A stretch of 64,000 nucleotides of DNA from Clostridium sp. OF03-18AA. GTDB lineage: Bacteria; Bacillota; Clostridia; Lachnospirales; Lachnospiraceae. The translations under genes and the position numbers were made by a program. The stretch is from positions 1 to 64,000 of the forward strand of contig NZ_QUEP01000016.1 of NCBI RefSeq assembly GCF_003478035.1, written 5' to 3'. Under the pieces are notes generated by a model, which worked only from the letters and a program-made list of their open reading frames with translations, did not search any database and was not told the origin of the DNA. Below are positions 57,146-63,357 of the stretch, in pieces; position 1 is the stretch's first letter, and every line of letters begins with the position of its first letter.

Positions 57146-57337
57146 CTAATTGTCTGAATTGTTTTCCTCTTCCACTCTAATTTCACCGTGTTCTACTTCA
57201 TAGCCTTCTATTGCTTTTATGATGAGCTGCTCTGTATATTCCGACATTGACTTGTTTTTGGTGGCTGCTACTACTTTGTATTTTTTTACTGTCTCATCGG
57301 TGACGTATGCTGCTATTCTTTTTTTCGTTGTTGCCAT
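57146..57337 (-). CDS. Ribbon-helix-helix repressor
   Basis: 63 aa: a beta strand (KKRIAAYVTDE) and two helices of the Arc/CopG type, then an acidic tail. The only minus-strand gene of the element; its promoter is nested with that of the replication genes and carries a palindromic operator, so it probably controls lysogeny or copy number. AAAGGA precedes the ATG. Confidence 0.8.
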   Translation of the reverse strand: MATTKKRIAAYVTDETVKKYKVVAATKNKSMSEYTEQLIIKAIEGYEVEHGEIRVEEENNSDN

Positions 57338-57356
57338 ATATAATCATTCCTTTCTC

Positions 57357-57385
57357 TTGACAAGTAACGTCACCTGTGTTACTAT
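57357..57385 (+). promoter_or_regulatory. Promoter of the prophage replication genes
   Basis: TTGACA (57357-57362), 17 bp, TACTAT (57380-57385), reading toward the ssDNA-binding candidate and rep. The left operator arm lies in its spacer. Confidence 0.75.
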
Positions 57386-57417
57386 ATAAGTAGAGTTAGT
57401 GACGTTACCAATGTTAC
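57364..57417. promoter_or_regulatory. Palindromic operator
   Basis: GTAACGTCAC (57364-57373) and GTGACGTTAC (57399-57408) are a perfect 10-bp inverted repeat; further GTTAC half-sites lie at 57378 and 57413. Repeated short half-sites are usual for ribbon-helix-helix repressors. Confidence 0.75.
57383..57411 (-). promoter_or_regulatory. Promoter of the repressor gene
   Basis: On the minus strand TTGGTA (57406-57411), 17 bp, TATATA (57383-57388). Its -10 overlaps that of the rightward promoter, so the two face each other and cannot be occupied at once. Confidence 0.6.
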
Positions 57418-57660
57418 TACTTCACCCAGTATCATTATATCATGAACGTCATTCTGGTAGCAATGAGAACTTATCACTTGGAAACGAGGATTCGTAGCAA
57501 TGAGAACCGGAGCGGCATTCATGATTCTGTTAAAACTGTTCTTTTCCGGTTTCATTGGTAAACCGGTGAAAATGTTGTTATCGCTGTGAATCCAGACATG
57601 ACCGTCGATGTAAACTCCGGTCATGGCACTTTGATAATTTAATAACAAGGAAAGAGGTAT
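57418..57660. other. Prophage gap between operator and ssDNA-binding gene
   Basis: About 240 bp without a convincing gene. A 14-bp direct repeat GTAGCAATGAGAAC occurs twice (near 57460 and 57497); each copy contains an ATG opening a frame of about 30 codons, the second hydrophobic (MRTGAAFMILLKLFF). These may be tiny phage peptides or chance. GTAAAC- and GGTTTC-rich hairpins near 57540-57560 may structure the leader. Confidence 0.3.
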
Positions 57661-57665
57661 GATCT

Positions 57666-57908
57666 ATGAAATGTAAAGTAATTGGAATCCAGAACGTCAA
57701 TTATACCAGTAAGAGAACCGGACAGCCCGTAGTGGGTGTTTCTTTGCATTGCTCTTTTCCGGATCCGAATACCAAAGGTGATGCCGTAGATAAGTTTTAT
57801 ATCTCCGACAATCTCCACATTGACCTGCGCGATCTCGTGCCGGGTGATGATGTGGAGATCGTGTTTAATAACCGTGGCTACGTCTGTGATGTTTGTATGT
57901 TACCGTAA
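57666..57908 (+). CDS. ssDNA-binding protein candidate (pV-like)
   Basis: 80 aa with a small beta-barrel-like pattern: VIGIQNVNYTSKRTGQPVVG, GVSLHCSF, DKFYISDNLH and DVEIVFNNRGYVCDVCML. Size, fold pattern and position next to rep fit the gene V-type protein that coats phage ssDNA, but there is no diagnostic motif. GAAAGAGG precedes the ATG. Confidence 0.6.
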   Translation: MKCKVIGIQNVNYTSKRTGQPVVGVSLHCSFPDPNTKGDAVDKFYISDNLHIDLRDLVPGDDVEIVFNNRGYVCDVCMLP

Positions 57909-58260
57909 TGGCAGCACTCTTCTTGCTTATCCCCGGACTAACGCGCAAGCGCCGGGGATGTCTGCCCCAATCCGCAGCGATCAATGGCAAGCTATGCTTG
58001 TCGATTGGTATTTCTGGAGCCTGTACCGGTTCGCCCTTCCTTGATTGCCCATAGTGCCAGATGCCTTTACTCTGTCATTCGTCAAGGTAGGCGCAAGCCG
58101 TATTTTGTCTGCGTTGTGATACAGGAAATTGGTGAAATAGGCGGGGAACATAAAATTGTTCAGTGAAATAAAGCCGGGAATAATGAGCTATCCGCTTCCC
58201 GCGGTAGCCAAACTACCGTCAAGTGGCGGTTTACATAACTGCACGGAATAACGCCCGCAA
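57909..58260. other. Prophage region before the origin
   Basis: About 350 bp. It has a hairpin at 57930-57960 (ATCCCCGG/CCGGGGAT), probably terminating the ssDNA-binding gene, then short overlapping frames of about 48 and 60 codons without RBS. One ends RRKPYFVCVVIQEIGEIGGEHKIVQ and looks protein-like; it may be a small or frameshifted phage gene. A second hairpin (CCGC-TACCG region, 58190-58233) precedes the origin. Confidence 0.35.
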
Positions 58261-58262
58261 GG

Positions 58263-58290
58263 GTCCGCTGGATAGTATTACCCAGCGGAC
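58263..58290 (+). other. CRESS-type replication origin stem-loop
   Basis: A perfect 9-bp stem (GTCCGCTGG, 58263-58271, with CCAGCGGAC, 58282-58290) presents the loop ATAGTATTAC. The loop holds TAGTATTAC, the nonanucleotide nicked between its seventh and eighth bases at origins of circoviruses and related CRESS-DNA viruses and matching NANTATTAC. It lies about 105 bp upstream of a CRESS-like Rep, so it is very probably the plus-strand origin of the element. Confidence 0.88.
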
Positions 58291-58294
58291 TTCT

Positions 58295-58385
58295 GTCGAA
58301 AAGTCAATAAAGCCTTATAAACTGGGCGGTTGACAGCTCGACACGGGCGTTGTCGATACTGTCGAAGTCGAAAATAACAAGTCGA
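58295..58385 (+). repeat. GTCGA repeats downstream of the origin (candidate iterons)
   Basis: GTCGA occurs at 58295, 58352, 58361, 58367 and 58381, plus an inverted copy near 58338. Clustered short repeats next to the stem-loop and rep start are what Rep-binding iterons look like. Confidence 0.5.
58330..58360 (+). promoter_or_regulatory. Candidate rep promoter
   Basis: A consensus TTGACA (58330-58335) with a weak GATACT 19 bp downstream, interleaved with the GTCGA repeats. Rep binding there could autoregulate. Confidence 0.4.
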
Positions 58386-58395
58386 GGTGCAGAAA

Positions 58396-59385
58396 ATGAG
58401 TGATACACAGAGCCGTAAATGGCAGATAACAATCAATAACCCCACTGAGAAGGGGCTGACGCATGAAGCGTTGAAAGAGATCCTTACCGGAATGAAATCA
58501 GTGATCTATTGGTGCATGGCTGATGAGATCGGGGAAAACGGTACTTACCACACGCACTTGTACTTGCAGGGGCGCGGTGGTATCAACTTTTCTACCATCA
58601 AGAAACGCTTTGATGGCGGTCATTTTGAAGTAGCAAAGGGAACGGCAGCACAAAACCGTGACTACGTTTCCAAGTCCAACAAGTGGGAAGCTGATAAGAA
58701 GCATGAAACTTGCGTGGACGGAACATTTGAAGAGTGGGGCGAAATGCCTGTCGAGCGGCAAGGATCTAGAAATGATCTTGCCGATGTTTATTCCATGGTG
58801 AAGCAGGGATTCTCAAATTATGAGATCATTGAGCAGATTCCGGACATGATGTTCCAGATCAATAATCTTGAGGTGGTACGTCAGATGGTTAGAGAAGAAC
58901 AGTTCCGGAACGTCTGGAGAAATCTCATGGTCACTTACGTTTGGGGTGATACCGGAACCGGTAAAACGCGCGGCATCATGGAAAAGTATGGTTATGATAA
59001 AGTTTACCGTGTTACTGATTATTCTCACCCGTTTGATGGCTACATGGGCGAGGAAGTGATCTTGTTCGAAGAATTCCGTTCATCTCTGCAACTCGGTGAT
59101 ATGTTAAAGTATTTAGACGGTTATCCGGTGGTTCTCCCGTGCCGCTATGCTAATAAACAGGCTTGCTTTACACAGGTTTATATCTGTTCCAACATCCCAC
59201 TTGCTAAACAGTATACGAACATACAGTTAGACAGCAGTGAGGATTACAACGCATTTCTTCGCCGAATCCACTATGTAATGCATTATGTAGTCGGGAAGGA
59301 TGTCCAGATATACCACCTCGAACCGGATCCGTATGGATTCCATCAAGTGGAGGTTGGTTCCACTCCATTTGACAAAGCATTATAA
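58396..59385 (+). CDS. CRESS-type rolling-circle Rep with SF3-like helicase
   Basis: 329 aa. HUH endonuclease domain: motif I ITINNP (11-16), motif II HTHLYLQG (52-59), motif III YVSK with catalytic Tyr90. Then a helicase domain: Walker A GDTGTGKT (184-191), Walker B VILFEEF (221-227) and motif C YICSN (262-266). This domain order is that of Reps from eukaryotic CRESS-DNA viruses and related bacterial plasmids, not the Ff gpII or CTXphi RstA type. ATG 58396 follows GAGGTG; a GTG at 58387 is an alternative. It should nick the nearby nonanucleotide loop. Confidence 0.93.
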   Translation: MSDTQSRKWQITINNPTEKGLTHEALKEILTGMKSVIYWCMADEIGENGTYHTHLYLQGRGGINFSTIKKRFDGGHFEVAKGTAAQNRDYVSKSNKWEADKKHETCVDGTFEEWGEMPVERQGSRNDLADVYSMVKQGFSNYEIIEQIPDMMFQINNLEVVRQMVREEQFRNVWRNLMVTYVWGDTGTGKTRGIMEKYGYDKVYRVTDYSHPFDGYMGEEVILFEEFRSSLQLGDMLKYLDGYPVVLPCRYANKQACFTQVYICSNIPLAKQYTNIQLDSSEDYNAFLRRIHYVMHYVVGKDVQIYHLEPDPYGFHQVEVGSTPFDKAL

Positions 59386-59388
59386 AAT

Positions 59389-59442
59389 GGATAATATACA
59401 AGGTATCAACTCATTCGCTAAACTGCACTTTCGCAAATAGTT
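59389..59442 (-). repeat. Inverted attachment-site arm (attP1-like)
   Basis: Read on the minus strand, this segment repeats the left end: AACTATTTGCGAAAG...GTTTAGCGAA, then TGAGTTGATACCTTGTAT. It starts 4 bp after the rep stop and is in inverted orientation to 53493-53549, so in single-stranded circular DNA the two would pair over about 50 nt and rebuild a duplex Xer site. Confidence 0.7.
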
Positions 59443-59492
59443 CCGGGACGTGCGCTCCCCACGTGAGAATGGATGGTCGCGCACCGGAACTA
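59438..59492 (+). other. Hairpin between the inverted attachment arms
   Basis: TAGTTCCGG and CCGGAACTA pair, with an inner GTGCGC/GCGCAC stem after a 3-nt bulge. It would cap the folded attP structure, and a hairpin here could also act as packaging signal. Confidence 0.6.
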
Positions 59493-59514
59493 CCATTTCC
59501 ACTCCGTTCACATT

Positions 59515-59542
59515 TTCGCGAAAGTATGTTCAGTTTATCGAA
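59515..59542 (+). other. Right attachment site (dif-like)
   Basis: 28 bp: TTCGCGAAAGT, 6 bp, AGTTTATCGAA, the 11-6-11 layout of Xer recombination sites. Same orientation as the left site, marking the right end of the prophage. Confidence 0.7.
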
Positions 59543-59598
59543 TAGTTCCGCGCAAAAGCACCCATATTTCCAATATATTCCATGAAATGAGGTTTTTT

Positions 59599-60399
59599 AT
59601 GAAATTACAACGTCTTTTAAGTCTGGTCCGTCAGGCCGTTGATGACTACGATCTTATCGATGATCAAGACCATATTGCTGTCGGTGTCTCCGGCGGTAAG
59701 GACAGCCTGGCTCTTCTTTATGCACTCCATGAGCTGCAGCGTTTTTATCCGAAACATTTTACACTTCACGCATTCACGGTCGATCTCGGTTTCGGAATTC
59801 AGGATTTCAGTGGCATAAAGGCCTTTTGCGACGGCTTTCAGGTGCCGCTCACGATAATCCCTACCGAAATCGGTAAAATCGTTTTTGAGACCCGTCATGA
59901 GTCCAATCCGTGCTCTCTGTGTGCGAAAATGCGCAAAGGAGCCCTAAACCTTGAGGCAAAGGCCGCCGGATGCAATAAAATTGCCTACGCGCACCATAAG
60001 GACGATATCATCGAAACTATGCTGTTGTCACTGATGTATGAAGGCCGGTTCTACACATTTCCTCCGAAGATCTTTCTGGACCGCACGGAACTCACGGTGA
60101 TCCGCCCGCTCATGTATGTCTCCGAGGCGGATGTGATCGGTTTCAAAAACAAGTATCAGCTTCCGGTGTGCAAAAATCCGTGTCCGGCTGATGGTCACAC
60201 AAAACGCGAATATGTTAAAAATTTAACCAAACAGTTAAATAAAGAAAATCCGGGGATCAAAGAACGGCTGTTCCATGCGGTGGTATCCGGAAATATTGAT
60301 GGATGGGCGCTTCCCGGACAGCACTCTCCTGCTGCCGGTCAGGATCTTGTCGGTCAGGATCTGCCGAAAGCTTCATCTGTAACAAAGGAGGAATTTTGA
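59599..60399 (+). CDS. TtcA-like PP-loop tRNA thiolase
   Basis: 266-aa ATP-pyrophosphatase of the TtcA/TtuA group. PP-loop SGGKDS (31-36), a Cys pair NPCSLC (105 and 108) and a later CKNPC (191-195) that together could hold an iron-sulfur cluster, plus AHHKDD. Members thiolate tRNA cytidine 32 or related positions. The region upstream is the prophage end; its start at 59599 overlaps no RBS better than GAGG. It overlaps the recombinase gene by one base, so the two are co-expressed. Confidence 0.85.
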   Translation: MKLQRLLSLVRQAVDDYDLIDDQDHIAVGVSGGKDSLALLYALHELQRFYPKHFTLHAFTVDLGFGIQDFSGIKAFCDGFQVPLTIIPTEIGKIVFETRHESNPCSLCAKMRKGALNLEAKAAGCNKIAYAHHKDDIIETMLLSLMYEGRFYTFPPKIFLDRTELTVIRPLMYVSEADVIGFKNKYQLPVCKNPCPADGHTKREYVKNLTKQLNKENPGIKERLFHAVVSGNIDGWALPGQHSPAAGQDLVGQDLPKASSVTKEEF

Positions 60400-61451
60400 T
60401 GGCTACACTCTCCTACCATGAACAAAAAGATATCGAAAACATCAAAAAACTGCGGGAGCTTCAGAAAGAACTTCCATCTTTCTGCTCTGACTTCTTCCGC
60501 GGGATCGAAACGAGCACGTCCACACGGACCAGGATTGCCTATGCATATGATCTGAAGATCTTTTTCCAGTTTTTAAAGACGGCGAATCCGGGAACTTTTA
60601 ATAATCCGGCTCATACGCTCACACCGGCGGATCTCGAAAAACTGACGGTAACCGATCTGGAAGAATACATCGACTACCTGAAATGCCATCCGGGCGAGAC
60701 AAGTGATGATATTGTCAACACCGAACGCGGACTCATGCGGAAAGTCTCCTCTCTCCGGAGCTTTTACAGCTATTTTTTCCGGAATGAGCAGATCGAGAAG
60801 AACCCTGCTGCCCTTGTCCGCATGCCGAAGCTTCATGAAAAAGAGATCATCCGTCTGGAGATCGATGAGGTTGCAAAACTCCTCGATGAAGTTGAGGAAG
60901 GCGATAAATTGACGGAAAAGCAGAAGCTTTACCATGAACGAACAAAAGTTCGAGACCTCGCGATGATGTCACTTCTTCTCGGGACCGGGATCCGTGTCTC
61001 GGAATGCGTCGGCTTAAACATCAACGATGTGGATCTCGACACCTGCGGCGCCAGAGTCTACCGGAAAGGCGGAAAAGAATCCGTCATCTATTTCAGCGAT
61101 GAGGTCCGTGACGTGCTGGAAAATTATCTGGATGAGAGGGAAATGATCGATGCGGTCCCGGGAAATGAGGATGCTCTCTTCCTCTCCATGCAGCGGAAAC
61201 GGATCAATGTCCGCAGTGTGGAAAACCTTGTAAAGAAATATGCGAAGCTTGTCACACCTCTTAAGAAGATCACACCGCATAAATTACGTAGCACATACGG
61301 TACCAGTCTCTACCGGGAAACCGGCGATATCTATCTTGTCGCCTCCGTCCTGGGCCACAACGATGTCAATACGACCAGAAAACATTATGCTGCCCAGGAG
61401 GAAGAACGCAGACGGTCGGCGCGGAATGTTGTAAGACTGCGTGAAAGCTAA
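60399..61451 (+). CDS. XerS-like tyrosine recombinase
   Basis: 350 aa. Core-binding domain (about 25-145) and catalytic domain with Arg199 (GTGIRVSE), Lys226 (GGKES), His294 and Arg297 (HKLRSTYG), His320 (LGHNDVNTT) and Tyr330 (RKHYA). Its length and long N-terminus resemble the single-recombinase XerS of streptococci (356 aa) more than XerC/XerD (about 300). XerS genes sit beside their dif site, and here dif-like sites lie 0.9 kb upstream. It could resolve chromosome dimers and also be the enzyme used by the prophage. AAGGAGG precedes the ATG. Confidence 0.85.
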   Translation: MATLSYHEQKDIENIKKLRELQKELPSFCSDFFRGIETSTSTRTRIAYAYDLKIFFQFLKTANPGTFNNPAHTLTPADLEKLTVTDLEEYIDYLKCHPGETSDDIVNTERGLMRKVSSLRSFYSYFFRNEQIEKNPAALVRMPKLHEKEIIRLEIDEVAKLLDEVEEGDKLTEKQKLYHERTKVRDLAMMSLLLGTGIRVSECVGLNINDVDLDTCGARVYRKGGKESVIYFSDEVRDVLENYLDEREMIDAVPGNEDALFLSMQRKRINVRSVENLVKKYAKLVTPLKKITPHKLRSTYGTSLYRETGDIYLVASVLGHNDVNTTRKHYAAQEEERRRSARNVVRLRES

Positions 61452-61504
61452 AAAAATTTTCGATGAAAAAGACTAATTTCGTACTTTATTTCCGTGTAAA
61501 GTGA

Positions 61505-61674
61505 AAACTACCGTTAATCCGCTTTGACATGACATTTGCAACTTACTATGCCAAGAAACGCGGAGAAGGCAAACCACATCGAGTAGCCATTGCTCATGTG
61601 ACCAAAAAGCTTATTAGAGTCATCTGCGCATTGGAGAGGCAAGATATCGACTTTAATGCACAGAAGAGCCTGTG
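61505..61674 (+). pseudogene. IS110-family transposase 3' remnant
   Basis: A frame ending FATYYAKKRGEGKPHRVAIA and continuing HVTKKLIRVICALE to a stop at 61674 is the C-terminal signature of IS110-type (DEDD) transposases. About 50 codons remain and the rest of the gene is missing, so the copy is dead. Confidence 0.75.
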
Positions 61675-61692
61675 AAACTATCACCTCCAGAA

Positions 61693-62064
61693 TCACACGC
61701 GCTCAAATGACAGATATCTCGTTCCCTGAAACGTAAGTTTCCCAATATCGCCTTCCGCCAGCATTCCATATTCTCTGCCAGAAACCGGCAATTCCATCCG
61801 GTCACCGCTCTCTACCTGAAACGTGACATAGTAGCTGGTACTTGAAGTCGAATGGTAGCCATGAGTTCCAGACAGGTCACCCGCATTTGCATGGCTATGA
61901 TGTGTGATATTTTCACGCTTTGCGACGATGGTTGCACTCACCGACAAACGCGGTGACTGATTGTTTTTATGCCATGTTCCGATTCCTGTCACAAACTGGA
62001 AGATGATCATGCCAAAAACCATTACGAAGATAATCGGAAACATAAACTCAAACAGCATAAACAT
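61693..62064 (-). CDS. DUF2500 family membrane protein
   Basis: 123 aa: N-terminal transmembrane helix (about 4-28) and a beta-rich domain with VSATIVAKRENI, TSYYVTFQVESGDRMELPVSGREYG and LTFQGTRYLSFER split over the domain, typical of DUF2500. Start ATG 62064 follows GAGGTGAG; the longer frame upstream belongs to the neighbouring gene's region. Function unknown. Confidence 0.82.
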   Translation of the reverse strand: MFMLFEFMFPIIFVMVFGMIIFQFVTGIGTWHKNNQSPRLSVSATIVAKRENITHHSHANAGDLSGTHGYHSTSSTSYYVTFQVESGDRMELPVSGREYGMLAEGDIGKLTFQGTRYLSFERV

Positions 62065-62069
62065 ATAGC

Positions 62070-62300
62070 TCACCTCTTCTTCATCTTTCGTCCAATGATT
62101 ACTCTGAGCACAAAACATACGACAATCACGAAAAGCGAGGCAGCGATATACAGTAATGCTTCTGTATACCACGGTGCAGAATACGATTCGTATAGTTTCG
62201 GAAAGCGCTTATACCCATAGAAATCCATACCCGTTTTAATCACAATCATGTAGAAACTTGCATAGATAATATATTTTAATAAATCGTATAGTTTATTCAT
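62070..62300 (-). CDS. Small membrane protein
   Basis: 76 aa with two hydrophobic helices (about 8-25 and 45-68) and a basic C-terminus (GRKMKKR). Ends 5 bp before the DUF2500 gene, so probably one operon. Not recognised. Confidence 0.6.
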   Translation of the reverse strand: MNKLYDLLKYIIYASFYMIVIKTGMDFYGYKRFPKLYESYSAPWYTEALLYIAASLFVIVVCFVLRVIIGRKMKKR

Positions 62301-62354
62301 GCCATTGCCTCCGCGATATTCTGTTTTAACCTTTTGGCCTCGGCAAACTGGAAG

Positions 62355-62498
62355 TTATCGAAGAGCATCCCTTAATTGCAACAAGCTACTACGGATACTT
62401 TCTCCAGCTCCACCAATAGCCTGCGCTATAATGATTGCGGCAACTATAATTGCCACTGCGACAATAATTTTTCCAATCAAATATTGATATTCTTTCAT
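62355..62498 (-). CDS. Small membrane protein (47 aa)
   Basis: One strongly hydrophobic helix (about 7-28, ending AAIIIAQAIGG) and a polar C-terminal helix. GGAGG lies seven bases before ATG 62498, which argues for a real gene. Unknown function. Confidence 0.6.
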   Translation of the reverse strand: MKEYQYLIGKIIVAVAIIVAAIIIAQAIGGAGESIRSSLLQLRDALR

Positions 62499-62554
62499 TT
62501 TGATTACCTCCATCTACAAGTATCGATTTTCTCAATTCTCAAAACAGGGAGTTG

Positions 62555-62716
62555 TCAGTCCTTCTTGTTCTTTTCAATAGCATTAATAGTGCAAGCAAAA
62601 CCTGTAATCATTGAAAGTAGTATTGCTCCACCCATTGCTTCGTTCATTCCAGCACCAAAGAAAAAACCGACCAACGCTGCAATTACCATTAGAATGATTG
62701 AAATGATTACTCTCAT
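62555..62716 (-). CDS. Small membrane protein (53 aa)
   Basis: Two hydrophobic helices (about 3-22 and 28-44) separated by GAGMNEAM, with a charged tail EKNKKD. GGAGG precedes ATG 62716. With the 47-aa, 76-aa and DUF2500 genes it forms a minus-strand run of small membrane proteins. Confidence 0.6.
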   Translation of the reverse strand: MRVIISIILMVIAALVGFFFGAGMNEAMGGAILLSMITGFACTINAIEKNKKD

Positions 62717-63357
62717 AATATATGCCTCCATAAATTTGGAATTTATCGCAACATTTCATTCTTGGATTATACTCGCTTATAGATAATTGGTTCATCATAT
62801 CCAAAAGTTTTCTTTCCATTAACTTCCATGCTTTCAGATACCTCCAGACAACTATCAGAAAACTTTTCCCAAAGCTTAAATGTCATTACCTGTGAAAACT
62901 GGCTTGTACTGCCTCCTTCCCAGATTCCATCTTTCTCATGATAGAGCGCCGGAGTGAATTACATCCACCAAATTTTAGTACACTGCCATTCGGCTTGCTT
63001 CTGTAACCATACGCTTGACAGTTTGAAAAGGAATATGAACATTACGCTTATCACGCTGGAACGTATTTGTAAGTATCCGGACTGTACGCCCAATGATGTA
63101 ATAAAATTCACAGAATGGAACTGTAGGCCACCTTTTCCTTTTGGATGGGGCGGTCTGCAGTATTTCTATACGGATTTCCCTTATGTTTTGATTAAGAATG
63201 TCCTCTCAATGTATGGAAGGCCGGTTCAATTATATGTGTCTATTTTAATTCTGGAAACAGTTTCTCCAATTCTTCATGAAATGTCCCATTCCTTAATGGT
63301 TTGCCGCAGCGTCTCGATGGTCTGCGTTTTCTGCTCATTTTCCATTAATAGAAGCGT
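62717..63357 (-). pseudogene. Gap with decayed minus-strand coding fragments
   Basis: No intact gene. A minus-strand frame of about 61 codons ending at 62767 (FTPALYHEKDGIWEGGSTSQ, then FSQVMTFKLWEKFSDSC, to YKRV) reads like the C-terminus of a larger protein but stops upstream after 186 bp. Another fragment ends at 63240 (NGTFHEELEKLFPELK). A plus-strand frame of 146 codons (62954-63394) has no RBS and overlaps these. I read the stretch as the ruins of one or more genes. Confidence 0.4.

Larger units (their letters stand above)
53498..59542 (+). mobile_element. Integrated inovirus-like filamentous prophage
   Basis: A 6.0-kb element holding all modules of a filamentous phage: coat protein (53578), Zot ATPase (53967), small membrane protein (54653), two anchored secreted proteins (54790, 55298), pVI-like protein (56785), repressor (57337, minus), ssDNA-binding candidate (57666), origin (58263) and Rep (58396). 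It is flanked by similar dif-like sites in the same orientation (53498-53521 and 59515-59542). No gene is visibly broken, so it may be active. Integration probably uses host Xer recombinase, since no integrase lies between the sites. Confidence 0.9.

Noticed and set aside
59599..61451. TtcA-like and Xer genes as cargo of the prophage
   Set aside because: They lie outside the right attachment site, and I found no convincing third copy of the site to their right; the similar stretch near 61455 matches only partly.
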